A stretch of 64,000 nucleotides of DNA from assembly GCF_017916505.1 (NCBI RefSeq), contig NZ_JAFMSZ010000001.1, positions 1,240,001-1,304,000 on the forward strand, written 5' to 3'. How positions within the stretch are numbered: position 1 is the first letter of the stretch; each line of letters begins with the position of its first letter. Shown here one piece after another: positions 1-8,968 of the stretch. The translations under genes were made by a program, and so were the position numbers. The DNA is from Naasia sp. SYSU D00057 (GTDB lineage Bacteria; Actinomycetota; Actinomycetes; Actinomycetales; Microbacteriaceae). Below the pieces are notes generated by a model that did no database searches, had not been told where the DNA came from, and was given only the letters and a program-made list of their open reading frames with translations.

Positions 1-2
1 AC

Positions 3-650
3 ATCACCGGCGAGCGCTGGCCGCGCAAGGAGCTGCGCAATCAGCGGCTCCTCGAGTGCGTCGGAATCATCCGCGCCCTGCTCGCGGGCGAGGAGGTGAG
101 CCACGAGGGCCTCGTCACCGTCGACCGGGCGAAGCTGTGGAGCCTTCCGCAGACTCCTCCGCCCCTGATCGGCGCGGCCGTCAGCGAGGAGACCGCGCGC
201 TGGGTCGCCTCCTGGGCGGACGGCCTCGCCACCCTGGCGATCCCCGGCGACTCCGCGAAGCGGGTCGTCGACGCCTATCGCGACGCCGGGGGCCGCGGGC
301 CCATCGTGCTCCAGCTGCATCTCAGCTACGCCAGCACCGAGGAGGAGGCGCTCGCCATCGCGCACGACCAGTGGCGCGCGGTCACCGTGTCGCCGCCCGC
401 TGCGTGGGACCTCGACAGCACCGCCGCCTTCGACAATGCGACAGCGCTCATTCCCGCCGAGGCGATGCGCAGCAGCGTGCTCGTCAGCGCCGACCCCGCA
501 CGGCACCGGGCCGCGATCGAGGAGGCGATCGCGCTCGGGGCGGACGAGCTGTATCTGCACCACGTGGGCCAGCAGCAGGACGAGTTCCTCGACGTGTTCG
601 GGGAGCACGTCCTCCCCCAGCTGCCGGTGACGAGGCGGGCCCTCCGATGA
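3..650 (+). CDS. LLM-class flavin/F420-type oxidoreductase (5' end missing)
   Basis: This is the C-terminal part of a luciferase-like (LLM) TIM-barrel oxidoreductase. The reading frame is open from the left window edge and ends with TGA at 648-650, so the start lies outside. The C-terminal pattern of a final strand ending ADELYLHHVG followed by DVFGEHVLPQL closely matches the end of the F420-type LLM protein at 26988-27983 ([10 protein letters not shown]...[11 protein letters not shown]). Whether it uses F420 or FMN cannot be told, because the N-terminal cofactor region is absent. I recall a family (TIGR03885) described as probably FMN-using that fits this type; this is a family-level inference. 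It overlaps the next gene by 4 bp (ATGA), so the two are co-transcribed and probably translationally coupled. Confidence 0.85.
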   Translation: MTGERWPRKELRNQRLLECVGIIRALLAGEEVSHEGLVTVDRAKLWSLPQTPPPLIGAAVSEETARWVASWADGLATLAIPGDSAKRVVDAYRDAGGRGPIVLQLHLSYASTEEEALAIAHDQWRAVTVSPPAAWDLDSTAAFDNATALIPAEAMRSSVLVSADPARHRAAIEEAIALGADELYLHHVGQQQDEFLDVFGEHVLPQLPVTRRALR

Positions 651-2287
651 GGATCACCGACACCAGCGACCTCTGGTGGAAGTCCGCCGTCATCTACTGC
701 CTCGACGTCGAGACCTTCCTCGACGCGAACGGGGACGGACGGGGCGACTTCGTGGGCCTCGCCCACCGCATCGATCACCTCGCCACCCTCGGGGTGACGT
801 GCCTCTGGCTGATGCCCTTCTATCCGACGGCCGAACGCGACGACGGCTACGACATCACCGACTTCTACGGGGTCGATCCGCGGCTCGGCTCGCACGGCGA
901 GCTCGTCGAGGTGCTGCGCCTCGCGGCGGACCGCGGGATGCGGGTGATCGTCGACCTGGTCGTCAACCACACCTCCGACCAGCACCCCTGGTTCCGGTCC
1001 GCCCGCTCGAGCCGCGAGTCGCCGTACCGCGACTGGTACATCTGGCGCGACGAGCCGCCGCCCGGCAGCGCCGAGAACGTCTTCCCCGACAAGGAGGACG
1101 GCGTCTGGCAGCTGGACGAGAAGACGGGCCAGTACTACCAGCACAGCTTCTACCGGCAGCAGCCCGACCTCAACGTCACCAACCCGGCCGTCCGGGACGA
1201 GGTGGCGAAGATCATGGGGTTCTGGCTGCAGCTCGGCATCTCCGGCTTCCGGGTGGACGCCGTCCCGTTCTTCCTCGACACGGCGGGCGTCGAGAACGCG
1301 TCCGAGCTGCTCGCCGACCCGCACGAGTACCTGCGCGACCTGCGCGCGTTCATGAACCGGCGGTCGGGGCAGTCGATCCTGCTCGGCGAGGTGAACCTGC
1401 CCTACGACGACCAGCTGGCGTTCTTCGGGGGCCCGCTCGGCGGCGAGCTGACCATGCAGTTCGACTTCAACGCCATGCAGCGGATGTACCTCTCGTTCGC
1501 ACGGCAGGACGCGCGCCCGCTCATCGAGGCGCTGCGCGCCCGTCCGGCTCTCCCCGACGGGGCGCAGTGGGCGATCTTCGTGCGCAACCACGACGAGCTG
1601 ACCCTCGACAAGCTGAGCGAGGAGGAGCGCCAGGAGGTGTTCGCCGCGTTCGGCCCGGACCCGTCGATGCAGCTGTACGGGCGTGGCCTGCGCCGTCGCC
1701 TGCCGCCGATGGTGGACGGGGACCCGCGCCGCATCCGCCTCGCCTACAGCCTGCTGTTCGCCCTGCCCGGAACCCCCACGCTGTTCTACGGCGAGGAGAT
1801 CGGCATGGGCGAGAACCTCGCGATCGAGGGCCGCTCGTCCGTGCGCACGCCGATGCAGTGGACGCCCGGGGTGAACGGGGGATTCTCGACCGCGCCGGCG
1901 AAGAGGCTCCCCGCTCCGGTGACCGAGGGCGGCTACGGTCCCGAGTTCGTCAACGTCGAGGCGCAGCGGAACGACCCCGACTCGCTGCTCTCCTTCCTGC
2001 GCGCGCTCATCGAGCGCTACCAGACCACCTTCGAGATCGGGCACGGGGTGCCCGAGCTGCTCGACGCGGGCGCGGACGCCGTGCTCGCCCATGCGATGCG
2101 GTGGGACGAGGGCTGCGTGGTCCTCGTGCACAACTTCGGAGCCGCTCCGGTCGATGTCGCTCTCACGCTCGAGGGCAGCTCCCTGCTCGACCTGCTGACC
2201 GGCACGCGCCTGCCGCTCCCGGAGTCGGGTCCGGCACACATCCCCCTGGAGGGCTACGGCTTCCGCTGGCTGCGGCTGCTGCCGTGA
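647..2287 (+). CDS. GH13 alpha-amylase family enzyme, trehalose-synthase-like
   Basis: This 546-residue glycoside hydrolase family 13 protein has the barrel signatures in order: DLVVNHTSDQHPWF, then GFRVDAVPF (catalytic nucleophile about D204), GEVNLPYDD (acid/base about E248) and FVRNHDEL (about D316). The wording of these motifs resembles trehalose synthase (maltose to trehalose isomerisation) more than secreted amylases. There is no signal peptide, so it acts in the cytosol. The ATG at 647 overlaps the upstream stop and begins the conserved WWKSAVIYCLDVETF segment. A maltose-binding or kinase module is not attached. Substrate is inferred; other alpha-glucan or sucrose chemistries of GH13 remain possible. 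Confidence 0.9.
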   Translation: MRITDTSDLWWKSAVIYCLDVETFLDANGDGRGDFVGLAHRIDHLATLGVTCLWLMPFYPTAERDDGYDITDFYGVDPRLGSHGELVEVLRLAADRGMRVIVDLVVNHTSDQHPWFRSARSSRESPYRDWYIWRDEPPPGSAENVFPDKEDGVWQLDEKTGQYYQHSFYRQQPDLNVTNPAVRDEVAKIMGFWLQLGISGFRVDAVPFFLDTAGVENASELLADPHEYLRDLRAFMNRRSGQSILLGEVNLPYDDQLAFFGGPLGGELTMQFDFNAMQRMYLSFARQDARPLIEALRARPALPDGAQWAIFVRNHDELTLDKLSEEERQEVFAAFGPDPSMQLYGRGLRRRLPPMVDGDPRRIRLAYSLLFALPGTPTLFYGEEIGMGENLAIEGRSSVRTPMQWTPGVNGGFSTAPAKRLPAPVTEGGYGPEFVNVEAQRNDPDSLLSFLRALIERYQTTFEIGHGVPELLDAGADAVLAHAMRWDEGCVVLVHNFGAAPVDVALTLEGSSLLDLLTGTRLPLPESGPAHIPLEGYGFRWLRLLP

Positions 2288-2305
2288 GGCCTCTGGGCCT
2301 TTCCC

Positions 2306-2378
2306 TCAACAGGCGAAACGGCGGCCGACAGGCGGAAAGGGGCCGATTCCGCCTGTCGGCGGGATCTCTGCCTGTTGA
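2306..2378. repeat. Nested palindromic element, type CAACAGGCGG (copy 1)
   Basis: TCAACAGGC (2306-2314) pairs with GCCTGTTGA (2370-2378). Inside it CCGACAGGCGGAA (2325-2337) pairs with TTCCGCCTGTCGG (2347-2359). It sits between two convergent genes and can act as a bidirectional terminator. The same word recurs at 8873-8944. Confidence 0.8.
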
Positions 2379-2420
2379 AGGACAGGACGAGAAGGAGGAC
2401 GGCGGGGACGGCCGAGCGAC

Positions 2421-5400
2421 TCAGCTCGCGACGCGCTCCTCGCGGTCGGCGGACACCCGCTGGCCGACGACGGCGGAGACGCCGTCCTGGCGCATCGACA
2501 CGCCGTAGAGGGCGTCGGCGATCTCCATCGTGCGCTTCTGGTGCGTGATGACGATGAGCTGCGACGAACTCCGGAGGTCCTCGAAGATCGTCAGCAGGCG
2601 GCCGAGGTTGGCGTCGTCGAGCGCCGCCTCCACCTCGTCCATGATGTAGAACGGGCTCGGCCGCGCCTTGAAGATGGCGACCAGCAGCGCGACCGCGGCG
2701 AGGGACCGCTCGCCGCCGGAGAGCAGCGAGAGCCGTTCGATCTTCTTGCCGGCCGGCCGGACGCTCACCTCGATGCCGGTGGTCAGCAGGTCGTCGGGGT
2801 CGGTCAGCTCGATGCTGCCCGTGCCGCCGGGGAACAGGATCGGGAACACCTCGGCGAAGGCCGCCTTCGTGTCCTCGAACGCGGTGAGGAAGATCGACTG
2901 CATCTTCTCGTCGATCTCGCCGATGATCGTGAGCAGGTCCTTGCGCGTGTTCTGCAGGTCGGCGAGCTGCTCGGTGAGGAACGCGTGCCGCTGCTCGAGC
3001 GCCGCGAACTCCTCGAGCGCCAGCGGATTCACCCGGCCCAGCTGCGCTAGCTTGCGCTCGGCGGCCGCGAGGCGGTCCTGCTGCTCTTTGCGGTCGAACC
3101 GGCGGGTCGCCGGCTCCTCCCCCTCGGCCGCCGTCAGGTCGGGGACGGGCACGTCGGGCCCGTACTCGGCGACGAGGACGTCCTCGTCGAGGCCGAGCGC
3201 GACCGCGCGCTCCAGCAGCCCGGACAGGTGCAGCCGCTTCTCGTAGGTCTGCAGCTCGAGGCCGTGCACCTGCTCGGTGATCGCGTGCAGGCGCGCGCGG
3301 AGCTCGGACTCGGCGCGGCGCAGCTCGGCGAGCTCCCGGTTGCGGCCGCTGCGCTCGGCCTCGGCCGCGGCGAGCTCGACCCGTGCGCGGGCGACCGAGC
3401 GGTCGGCGGACGCGAGCACCGCGGGCAGCTCCTCGGCGACCGCGGTCGCGGCCTCGATCTGGCGGCGGCGGATCACCGCCCGGCGCGCGGCCTCCTCCGC
3501 TGCGACGAGCTCCGCCGCCCGGCGGCGCTCCAGCGCGGCGATGCGGCCCGTCTCGGCGTTGACCCGCTCACGGGCGGTCTCGAGACCGAGGCGGGCGGAC
3601 ACCTCGCGCTCCCTCGCTGCGTCGACCTTGGCGGCGAGCGGCACGCGGGCCGCGCCGTCGAACGCGGGCCGCGGCACGGCACGAGCGGCGTCGAGCGCGT
3701 CCTTCGCCTCCGCGACGGCGGCCTCGGCGGCCGTGATCTGCTCGTCGGAGCGCGTGAACGCGGCCGCGAGGCGGTCGTGCTCCGCGGCGGCCGCCTCGGC
3801 GGAGGCGCGGGCGCGGTTCAGCGCCGCCGCGGATGCCGCTGCGCGGGACTCGGCTTCGCGCACCGCCGCCTGCGCGGCCTTCGCCGCCTGCTTCGCCGCA
3901 TCCGCATCGGCACGCGCGGCGGCGAGCAGCGCACGAGTGTCGTCGGCCGCTTCCGTGACGGTCGCGAGGCGGGCAGCTGCGGCGTCGCGCTGCGCGCTCA
4001 GCTCGATGCGGCTCTGGGCGCGGCCGGTGCCACCGCGGAGCAGAGACGGCGCAAAGACCTCGCCCGCCCTGGTGACGACGGCGACACCGGCGGCGCGGGC
4101 GGCGGGCCACAGACCGCGGGCCTCGTTCGCGTCCTCGGCGAGCACGGCTCCCGCGAGGAGCGCCAGCACCCCGGCCGGGGCGGTCACGGCGGACGCGGCG
4201 GGGCGGCCGCCGGCGGCCGTCGCGACCGGTGTCGCAGCGGCGTCGGCGAGCACGATCTCCACGCGCCCCAGGTCGGCCTGCTCGGCGTGCCGCAGGGCGC
4301 CGACGGCGGCGTCCTCGTCCTCGGCCAGGGCGGCGTCGGCGAGAGTGCCGAGCGCGGCGGCGATCGCGGCCTCCCAGCCGGGCTCGACGGCGACCGAGTC
4401 GGCCACGAGCCCACGGACGCCCTCGATGCCGGAGCCGGCGAGCGCGGAGGACCCGTCCTCGGCGTCGAGGGCGAGGGAGAGGGCGGCGGTCCGGGCGGAC
4501 AGCGCGTCGCGCTCGCGCTCGGCGGTGTGCAGCGCGTCACGGAGCTGGTCGACGGCGGCGGTGAGCCGGTCGACGGTCGCCTGCGCCTCCTCCGCCGCGG
4601 CGGGGAGGCCCTCCGCGGCGGCGGGCGCCGACTCCGCCTCCACCTCCGCGAGGCGGCCGCGCGCGGTGTCGCGGCGCTCCCGGGCGGCCTCGAGCGCGTT
4701 CTGCTGGCGGAGCGCCTCGCCGCGCACCGAGGCCAGGCGGGAGGTGGCGACCTCCGCGCGGCCCGTCAGCTGCGAGAGCTCGAGGTCGTAGCGGGACACC
4801 GCCGCGCTCTGCGCGGCGATCTCCTCGTCGACCGCGTCGAGGGCCGCGCGGTCCTCGGCGAGCGCCGCCCGGGCCGCCTCGAGCTCGCGGGCGGCAGAGC
4901 CGACGGCCGCCTGCAGCCGCACGAGCTCAGCCTTCGCGTCCTCGATGCGGCGCTCGCTCACGGTGACCTCGGCTGCGGGCGCCTCATCCGCCGCGCCGAG
5001 GAGGGCCAGCCGCTGGTTGGCGAGCGTGTAGAGGCTGCGGAGCCGCTCCTGCGCCGCCTCGAGGGCGAACGCGGTGTTGCGGGCGGCGTCGACCTCCTCG
5101 GTCGTGACGCTCGCCTCGAGCTCGGCGGCTCGGCGGGACTTCTCGTCGAGCTCCGCCTGCAGCACCATGCGCTCGGCGCCCCGCTCGTGCTCGGTGCGCC
5201 CGAAGTCGGCGAGCGCGGTGCGCAGCGCGACGACGTCATCCGCCAGGAGCCGGGCTCGTGCGTCGCGGACCGCCGCCTGGATGGTCTGCGCCTCGCGCGC
5301 GACCTGCGCCTGGTTGCCGAGCGGCTTCAGCTGGCGGCGGATCTCGCCGGCCAGGTCGGACAGGCGGGTGAGGTTCGCCTGCATGGACTCGAGCTTCCGC

Positions 5401-5933
5401 TCGGTCTTCTCCTTGCGCCGGCGGTGCTTGAGGATGCCGGCGGCCTCCTCGATGAAGCCGCGGCGGTCGGCGGGGGTGGCGTGCAGCACGGTGTCGAGCT
5501 GGCCCTGGCCGACGATGACGTGCATCTCGCGGCCGAGCCCGGAGTCGCTCAGCAGCTCCTGCACGTCGAGGAGCCGGCACGACTGACCGTTGATGGCGTA
5601 CTCGCTGCCGCCGTTGCGGAACAGGGTGCGGCTGATCGTCACCTCGGTGTACTCGATCGGCAGGGCGCCGTCCGAGTTGTCGATCGTGAGCGCGACCTCG
5701 GCCCGTCCCAGGGGGCCCTTCGTCGCGGTGCCCGCGAAGATGACGTCCTCCATCTTGCCGCCGCGGAGGCTCTTCGCCCCCTGCTCCCCCATCACCCAGG
5801 CGAGCGCGTCGACGACGTTGCTCTTGCCCGATCCGTTGGGGCCGACCACGCACGTGACGCCGCCGTCGAAGGCGAACGTGGTGGGGTGCGCGAACGACTT
5901 GAACCCCTTGAGGGTCAACGTCTTGAGGTACAC
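2421..5933 (-). CDS. smc: Chromosome segregation ATPase Smc
   Basis: Structural maintenance of chromosomes protein, 1170 residues, the usual length for bacterial Smc. It compacts and segregates DNA as an ATP-driven ring with ScpA/ScpB. The N-terminal head carries Walker A GPNGSGKSN (about residues 31-39). Two long Ala/Glu/Arg-rich coiled-coil arms flank a Gly/Ala-rich hinge near the middle. The C-terminal head has the ABC signature LSGGERSL and Walker B FYIMDEVEAALDD. The start is GTG at 5933, preceded by GGAGG; the protein then reads MYLKTLTLKGFKSFA as expected for the family. It is transcribed convergently to the GH13 gene and divergently from the lysozyme-like gene. Confidence 0.98.
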   Translation of the reverse strand: MYLKTLTLKGFKSFAHPTTFAFDGGVTCVVGPNGSGKSNVVDALAWVMGEQGAKSLRGGKMEDVIFAGTATKGPLGRAEVALTIDNSDGALPIEYTEVTISRTLFRNGGSEYAINGQSCRLLDVQELLSDSGLGREMHVIVGQGQLDTVLHATPADRRGFIEEAAGILKHRRRKEKTERKLESMQANLTRLSDLAGEIRRQLKPLGNQAQVAREAQTIQAAVRDARARLLADDVVALRTALADFGRTEHERGAERMVLQAELDEKSRRAAELEASVTTEEVDAARNTAFALEAAQERLRSLYTLANQRLALLGAADEAPAAEVTVSERRIEDAKAELVRLQAAVGSAARELEAARAALAEDRAALDAVDEEIAAQSAAVSRYDLELSQLTGRAEVATSRLASVRGEALRQQNALEAARERRDTARGRLAEVEAESAPAAAEGLPAAAEEAQATVDRLTAAVDQLRDALHTAERERDALSARTAALSLALDAEDGSSALAGSGIEGVRGLVADSVAVEPGWEAAIAAALGTLADAALAEDEDAAVGALRHAEQADLGRVEIVLADAAATPVATAAGGRPAASAVTAPAGVLALLAGAVLAEDANEARGLWPAARAAGVAVVTRAGEVFAPSLLRGGTGRAQSRIELSAQRDAAAARLATVTEAADDTRALLAAARADADAAKQAAKAAQAAVREAESRAAASAAALNRARASAEAAAAEHDRLAAAFTRSDEQITAAEAAVAEAKDALDAARAVPRPAFDGAARVPLAAKVDAAREREVSARLGLETARERVNAETGRIAALERRRAAELVAAEEAARRAVIRRRQIEAATAVAEELPAVLASADRSVARARVELAAAEAERSGRNRELAELRRAESELRARLHAITEQVHGLELQTYEKRLHLSGLLERAVALGLDEDVLVAEYGPDVPVPDLTAAEGEEPATRRFDRKEQQDRLAAAERKLAQLGRVNPLALEEFAALEQRHAFLTEQLADLQNTRKDLLTIIGEIDEKMQSIFLTAFEDTKAAFAEVFPILFPGGTGSIELTDPDDLLTTGIEVSVRPAGKKIERLSLLSGGERSLAAVALLVAIFKARPSPFYIMDEVEAALDDANLGRLLTIFEDLRSSSQLIVITHQKRTMEIADALYGVSMRQDGVSAVVGQRVSADREERVAS

Positions 5934-6066
5934 GCGCGCCTCCGTGCGGCTTCGGAATCCCGCTCACGGTACCCTCCCGCGCGCCCGCGGCCCGGCAGCC
6001 AGGCGGCGCACGCCCTGACATAGACTCCCGTTTCCGCCTCTCCCGCCCTCCCGGAAGGACGCCGCC

Positions 6067-6765
6067 GTGCCCGCTCGCACCTCGACGCGGACGTCCACGT
6101 CCCGTCCGCGGACCGCGGTCCCGGTGCGCCGGCGCCGTCCCGGCCGGCGGCGCCGGTCGCGCCGCCCCTCGGCCGCGGTGCGCGCCCGGCGCCGGGCGCT
6201 GCTCGTCCGGGGCGGCTGGATCGTCGCCGTGCTGGCGGTGGTGGGCCTCTGCTTCGCCGCCGCCGCGGCACGTGCCGGCGCACCTGGCCTCGTCTGCTTC
6301 GACGCGGCCGGCAAGCCGGTCGACCCGGGCCTCTCCGTCGCGGGCTACGGAGGCGAGCAGCTCGCGAACGCGAAGACGATCGTCGACACGGGAGCCGCCC
6401 TCGGCGCCCCGCGGCAGGCTCAGGAGATCGCCGTGATGACCGCGATGGGCGAGTCCGGCCTCCGCGTGCTCGACTACGGCGACGCCGCCGGCCCGGACAG
6501 CCGAGGGCTCTTCCAGCAGCGTGCCAACGGCGCGTGGGGCTCCTACGAGGACCGGATGAACCCCGCCGTGAGCGCCGGCAGCTTCTACCGGGTGCTGCTC
6601 GCCCTGCCCGACTGGCAGAGCCTCGAGCCGACGATCGCGGCGCATCGGGTGCAGCGCAACGCGGACGAGCGCCACTACCAGCGCTGGTTCCCCGCGGCGC
6701 AGGAGGTCGTTGCCGCGGTCAGCAGACCCGCACTCGACTGCTCGATCGGCGGGAACGCGGGCTGA
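6067..6765 (+). CDS. Exported lysozyme-like protein
   Basis: A 232-residue protein with a very Arg-rich N-terminus (about 45 residues), one hydrophobic segment (about residues 50-72, WIVAVLAVVGLCFAAAAARA) and an extracellular domain. The stretch IAVMTAMGESGLRVLDYGD followed by SRGLFQQR and AVSAGSFYRVLLAL is typical of actinobacterial lysozyme-like or transglycosylase-like domains, with the Glu of MGES as the candidate catalytic acid. It is probably membrane-tethered and acts on peptidoglycan. The start is GTG at 6067 with GGAAGGA (6053-6059) in front. Function is inferred from motif style only; activity is unproven. Confidence 0.75.
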   Translation: MPARTSTRTSTSRPRTAVPVRRRRPGRRRRSRRPSAAVRARRRALLVRGGWIVAVLAVVGLCFAAAAARAGAPGLVCFDAAGKPVDPGLSVAGYGGEQLANAKTIVDTGAALGAPRQAQEIAVMTAMGESGLRVLDYGDAAGPDSRGLFQQRANGAWGSYEDRMNPAVSAGSFYRVLLALPDWQSLEPTIAAHRVQRNADERHYQRWFPAAQEVVAAVSRPALDCSIGGNAG

Positions 6766-6772
6766 CCCCGGC

Positions 6773-7576
6773 CTACGGCGCCGCGGCGGCGAGGATCGGG
6801 AGGCCGCCGAGGAGGCGCATCCCGACCTCGACCAGGCCGTACGTGCAGTAGACCCCGAGGGCGATCGCGGCGACGTACTCGCGGATCGAGCCCGCGTTGC
6901 CGAGCAGCGGGAGCGCGATGTACCCGTTCGGCTTCCACAGGTCGTTGAGCACGTCGGTGCGCCGCCACCAGGAGGGCGGGCGCACGCGGATGGGCCACAG
7001 CAGGCCGGGGATGCCGCCCACGGTGAGCGCGTCGCCGGCGAGGTGCGCGACGTAGCCGATGCCGACGGCGAGCGGGAACCAGACCGCGGTGTCCGCCGCG
7101 TACACGAGCACGAGCAGGGCGGCGAGCAGGCCGAGCGCCCACGCGGTCCGCCAGTGCCGCACCAGGTCGCGGGCCTTGACGGCGAACGTGATGAGCGCGA
7201 CCGTCGCGACGGCCGGCCCCACCGGCGAGTCGCCGAGGAGCGGCAGGTCCATCCGCCAGCGGCCGAGGGCGACGGCGCCCGCGGTGACGAGCCCCGCCGC
7301 GAGCAGCGTGTGGGCGCCGTGGCGGTGCCCGCCGCTCGCGTCGCCGATCGCGTCGGTGATCAGCGGACCGAGCACGGGCACCGAGTGCGCGATGGTGGCG
7401 CTGCGGTGGTCGGCGTCGGGCAGCAGCGCGGCGCCCGCGCACACCATCGCCCCGGCCAGCACGCCCGCGGGCTCGAGCGGCGCGATGCCGGTGCCGAACG
7501 CCGGCAGGGCGGCGGTGACCGCGAACCACGCGGCCGTCCCGCTCGTCGCGTGCGTGAACCCCATCACGAGGAACAT
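6773..7576 (-). CDS. Membrane metal-dependent hydrolase, YdjM/LexA-binding-like family
   Basis: A 267-residue integral membrane protein beginning MFLVMGFTHATSG. It carries HATSG near the N-terminus, LLPDADHRSATIAH (about residue 50) and a HRHGAHTLL motif, followed by several hydrophobic helices and HLAGDALTVGGIPGLLWP. These His/Asp motifs are typical of the family annotated as membrane-bound metal-dependent hydrolase. The substrate is unknown. A second ATG four codons in (7564) is an alternative start. It converges with the lysozyme-like gene at 7 bp spacing and diverges from the GNAT gene. Confidence 0.85.
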   Translation of the reverse strand: MFLVMGFTHATSGTAAWFAVTAALPAFGTGIAPLEPAGVLAGAMVCAGAALLPDADHRSATIAHSVPVLGPLITDAIGDASGGHRHGAHTLLAAGLVTAGAVALGRWRMDLPLLGDSPVGPAVATVALITFAVKARDLVRHWRTAWALGLLAALLVLVYAADTAVWFPLAVGIGYVAHLAGDALTVGGIPGLLWPIRVRPPSWWRRTDVLNDLWKPNGYIALPLLGNAGSIREYVAAIALGVYCTYGLVEVGMRLLGGLPILAAAAP

Positions 7577-7638
7577 AGTGCGGTGCTGCGCGGCCGGGGC
7601 CGATGCGGCACGCCGGGCACCACCTCCCCGCAGCGGTC

Positions 7639-7709
7639 CGGCAGGACTTCCTGCGCTCAGCAGGAGATCCGGGCCCGGAATGTCCTGCCGACTGCAGAAA
7701 GTCCTGCCG
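7639..7709. repeat. Nested palindromic element, type GGCAGGAC
   Basis: CGGCAGGACTT (7639-7649) pairs perfectly with AAGTCCTGCCG (7699-7709), and further CAGGA/TCCTG words lie inside and just outside. It occupies the divergent region between 7576 and 7769. Its layout resembles the other nested palindromes in this window, with a different core word. Confidence 0.65.
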
Positions 7710-7756
7710 AAGGCAGGAGCCCGGTCCTCCACTCGAGCATCCGGCCCCGCGCTTGG

Positions 7757-7762
7757 GATACT
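7757..7762 (+). promoter_or_regulatory. -10 box GATACT, leaderless start of GNAT gene
   Basis: GATACT lies exactly 6 nt before GTG 7769, which has no Shine-Dalgarno sequence. This fits transcription starting at the start codon. Confidence 0.5.
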
Positions 7763-7768
7763 GGCGCG

Positions 7769-8860
7769 GTGAGCGTCCCGGGACTCGACATCCGCCTCCT
7801 CGACATCCCCGCCACCATCGCCGACGACGACGGGTCGTTCGCCGAGATGGTGCGCGTCCGCAACGAGACGGAGGCCGCCGCGCTCGGCAGCTTCGACCTC
7901 GCCCCGGACCCCGCCGGCCTGCTCGTCGAGTACCACGACCGCTGGTTCGACCGGCGGATCTGGGTCGCCCGTGTGGAGGGGCGCATCGTCGGCCGCGCGT
8001 TCGTCGAGCTGCCGCTCGAGGAGGGCGCCCGCATCGCGGTCGTCGAGGTCGAGGTGCACCCGGACTGGCGGGGCCGCGGCATCGGGTCCGCGCTGCTCGA
8101 GCTCGGCGAGGGCCAGGCGGCGCAGGCGGGCCGCCGCACCCTGCAGGCGTGGCCCATCCACACGCGCGGGAACGACGGCGGCGAGCGGCTCGCGCCGCCC
8201 ACCGGCTTCGGGACGCTGCCCGCCGGGGACCCCGGCGTGCGGTTCCTGCGCCGGGCCGGCTGGACGCTCGAGCAGATCTACCGCATCAGCCGCATCGACC
8301 TCGCGGAGTCGACGGCGCGCACGGCGGACGCGCTGCGCCGCGGGCGCGAGGGCGCCGGCGACGACTACGACGTGCTCGTGTGGGCGGGCGCGACGCCGCC
8401 GGAGCGCGAGGAGGACCAGGCGGCGCTCTACGCGCGCATGCTGACCGACGCCCCGTCCGCCGGGCTGGTCGTCGATCCCGAGGAGTGGACGCCGGAGCGG
8501 GTGCGCGACACCGACAGCCGAGCGGAGCAGGGCGGCTACCTGCTCGTCACGGCCGCCGCTCGGCACATCGCGACCGACCGGCTCGTCGGGTTCACGAACG
8601 TCTACATCCCGTCCGACCGCAGGAGGCCCGCCGACCAGGGCGACACGCTCGTGCTCAAGGAGCACCGCGGCCACCGGCTGGGGCTCCTGATCAAGGCCGC
8701 GCTGCACGAGGCGGTGCCCGTCCACTCCCCCGAGACGACGGCCATCACCACGTTCAACGCCGAGGAGAACCGCTACATGCTCGACGTCAACGAGGCCCTC
8801 GGCTTCGTCCCGATCGGCTACCAGGGCGTCTGGCAGAAGTCGCTGCCGGAGGCGCGCTAG
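7769..8860 (+). CDS. Double-domain GNAT N-acetyltransferase
   Basis: A 363-residue protein with two GNAT folds in tandem. The first has the acetyl-CoA loop in VEVHPDWRGRGIGSALLEL (about residues 95-115). The second has VLKEHRGHRLGLLIKAALHE (about residues 295-315). Such two-domain GNATs in actinobacteria acetylate small molecules or antibiotics, but nothing here fixes the acceptor. GTG 7769 was chosen because it follows a leaderless-type -10 box and removes a low-complexity Arg-rich extension. The gene stands alone, flanked by palindromic elements on both sides. Confidence 0.88.
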   Translation: MSVPGLDIRLLDIPATIADDDGSFAEMVRVRNETEAAALGSFDLAPDPAGLLVEYHDRWFDRRIWVARVEGRIVGRAFVELPLEEGARIAVVEVEVHPDWRGRGIGSALLELGEGQAAQAGRRTLQAWPIHTRGNDGGERLAPPTGFGTLPAGDPGVRFLRRAGWTLEQIYRISRIDLAESTARTADALRRGREGAGDDYDVLVWAGATPPEREEDQAALYARMLTDAPSAGLVVDPEEWTPERVRDTDSRAEQGGYLLVTAAARHIATDRLVGFTNVYIPSDRRRPADQGDTLVLKEHRGHRLGLLIKAALHEAVPVHSPETTAITTFNAEENRYMLDVNEALGFVPIGYQGVWQKSLPEAR

Positions 8861-8864
8861 CGGT

Positions 8865-8952
8865 CCTCTCCCTCAACAGGCACTTCTGCCCTCAACAGGC
8901 GGAAACGGGCGGTCCTCGCCTGTTGACGGGATTCCCGCCTGTCGGAGGAGAG
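8865..8952. repeat. Nested palindromic element, type CAACAGGCGG (copy 2)
   Basis: TCAACAGGC occurs at 8873-8881 and 8892-8900, its inverse GCCTGTTGA at 8918-8926, and the variant GCCTGTCGG at 8937-8944. CCTCTCC (8865-8871) and GGAGAGG (8946-8952) close the outside. It lies between the convergent GNAT and mutM genes, like copy 1 at 2306-2378. Confidence 0.8.
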
Positions 8953-8968
8953 GAACCGGTGGGAGCGG

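Noticed and set aside
326-2239. A 637-codon minus-strand frame across the GH13 gene
   Set aside because: It mirrors the GH13 gene, whose catalytic motifs are unambiguous; the antisense translation has no domain.
3228-6023. A 931-codon plus-strand open frame antisense to smc
   Set aside because: It is a GC-driven shadow frame of a clear Smc gene, with Arg/Gly-rich low-complexity translation and no recognisable motif.
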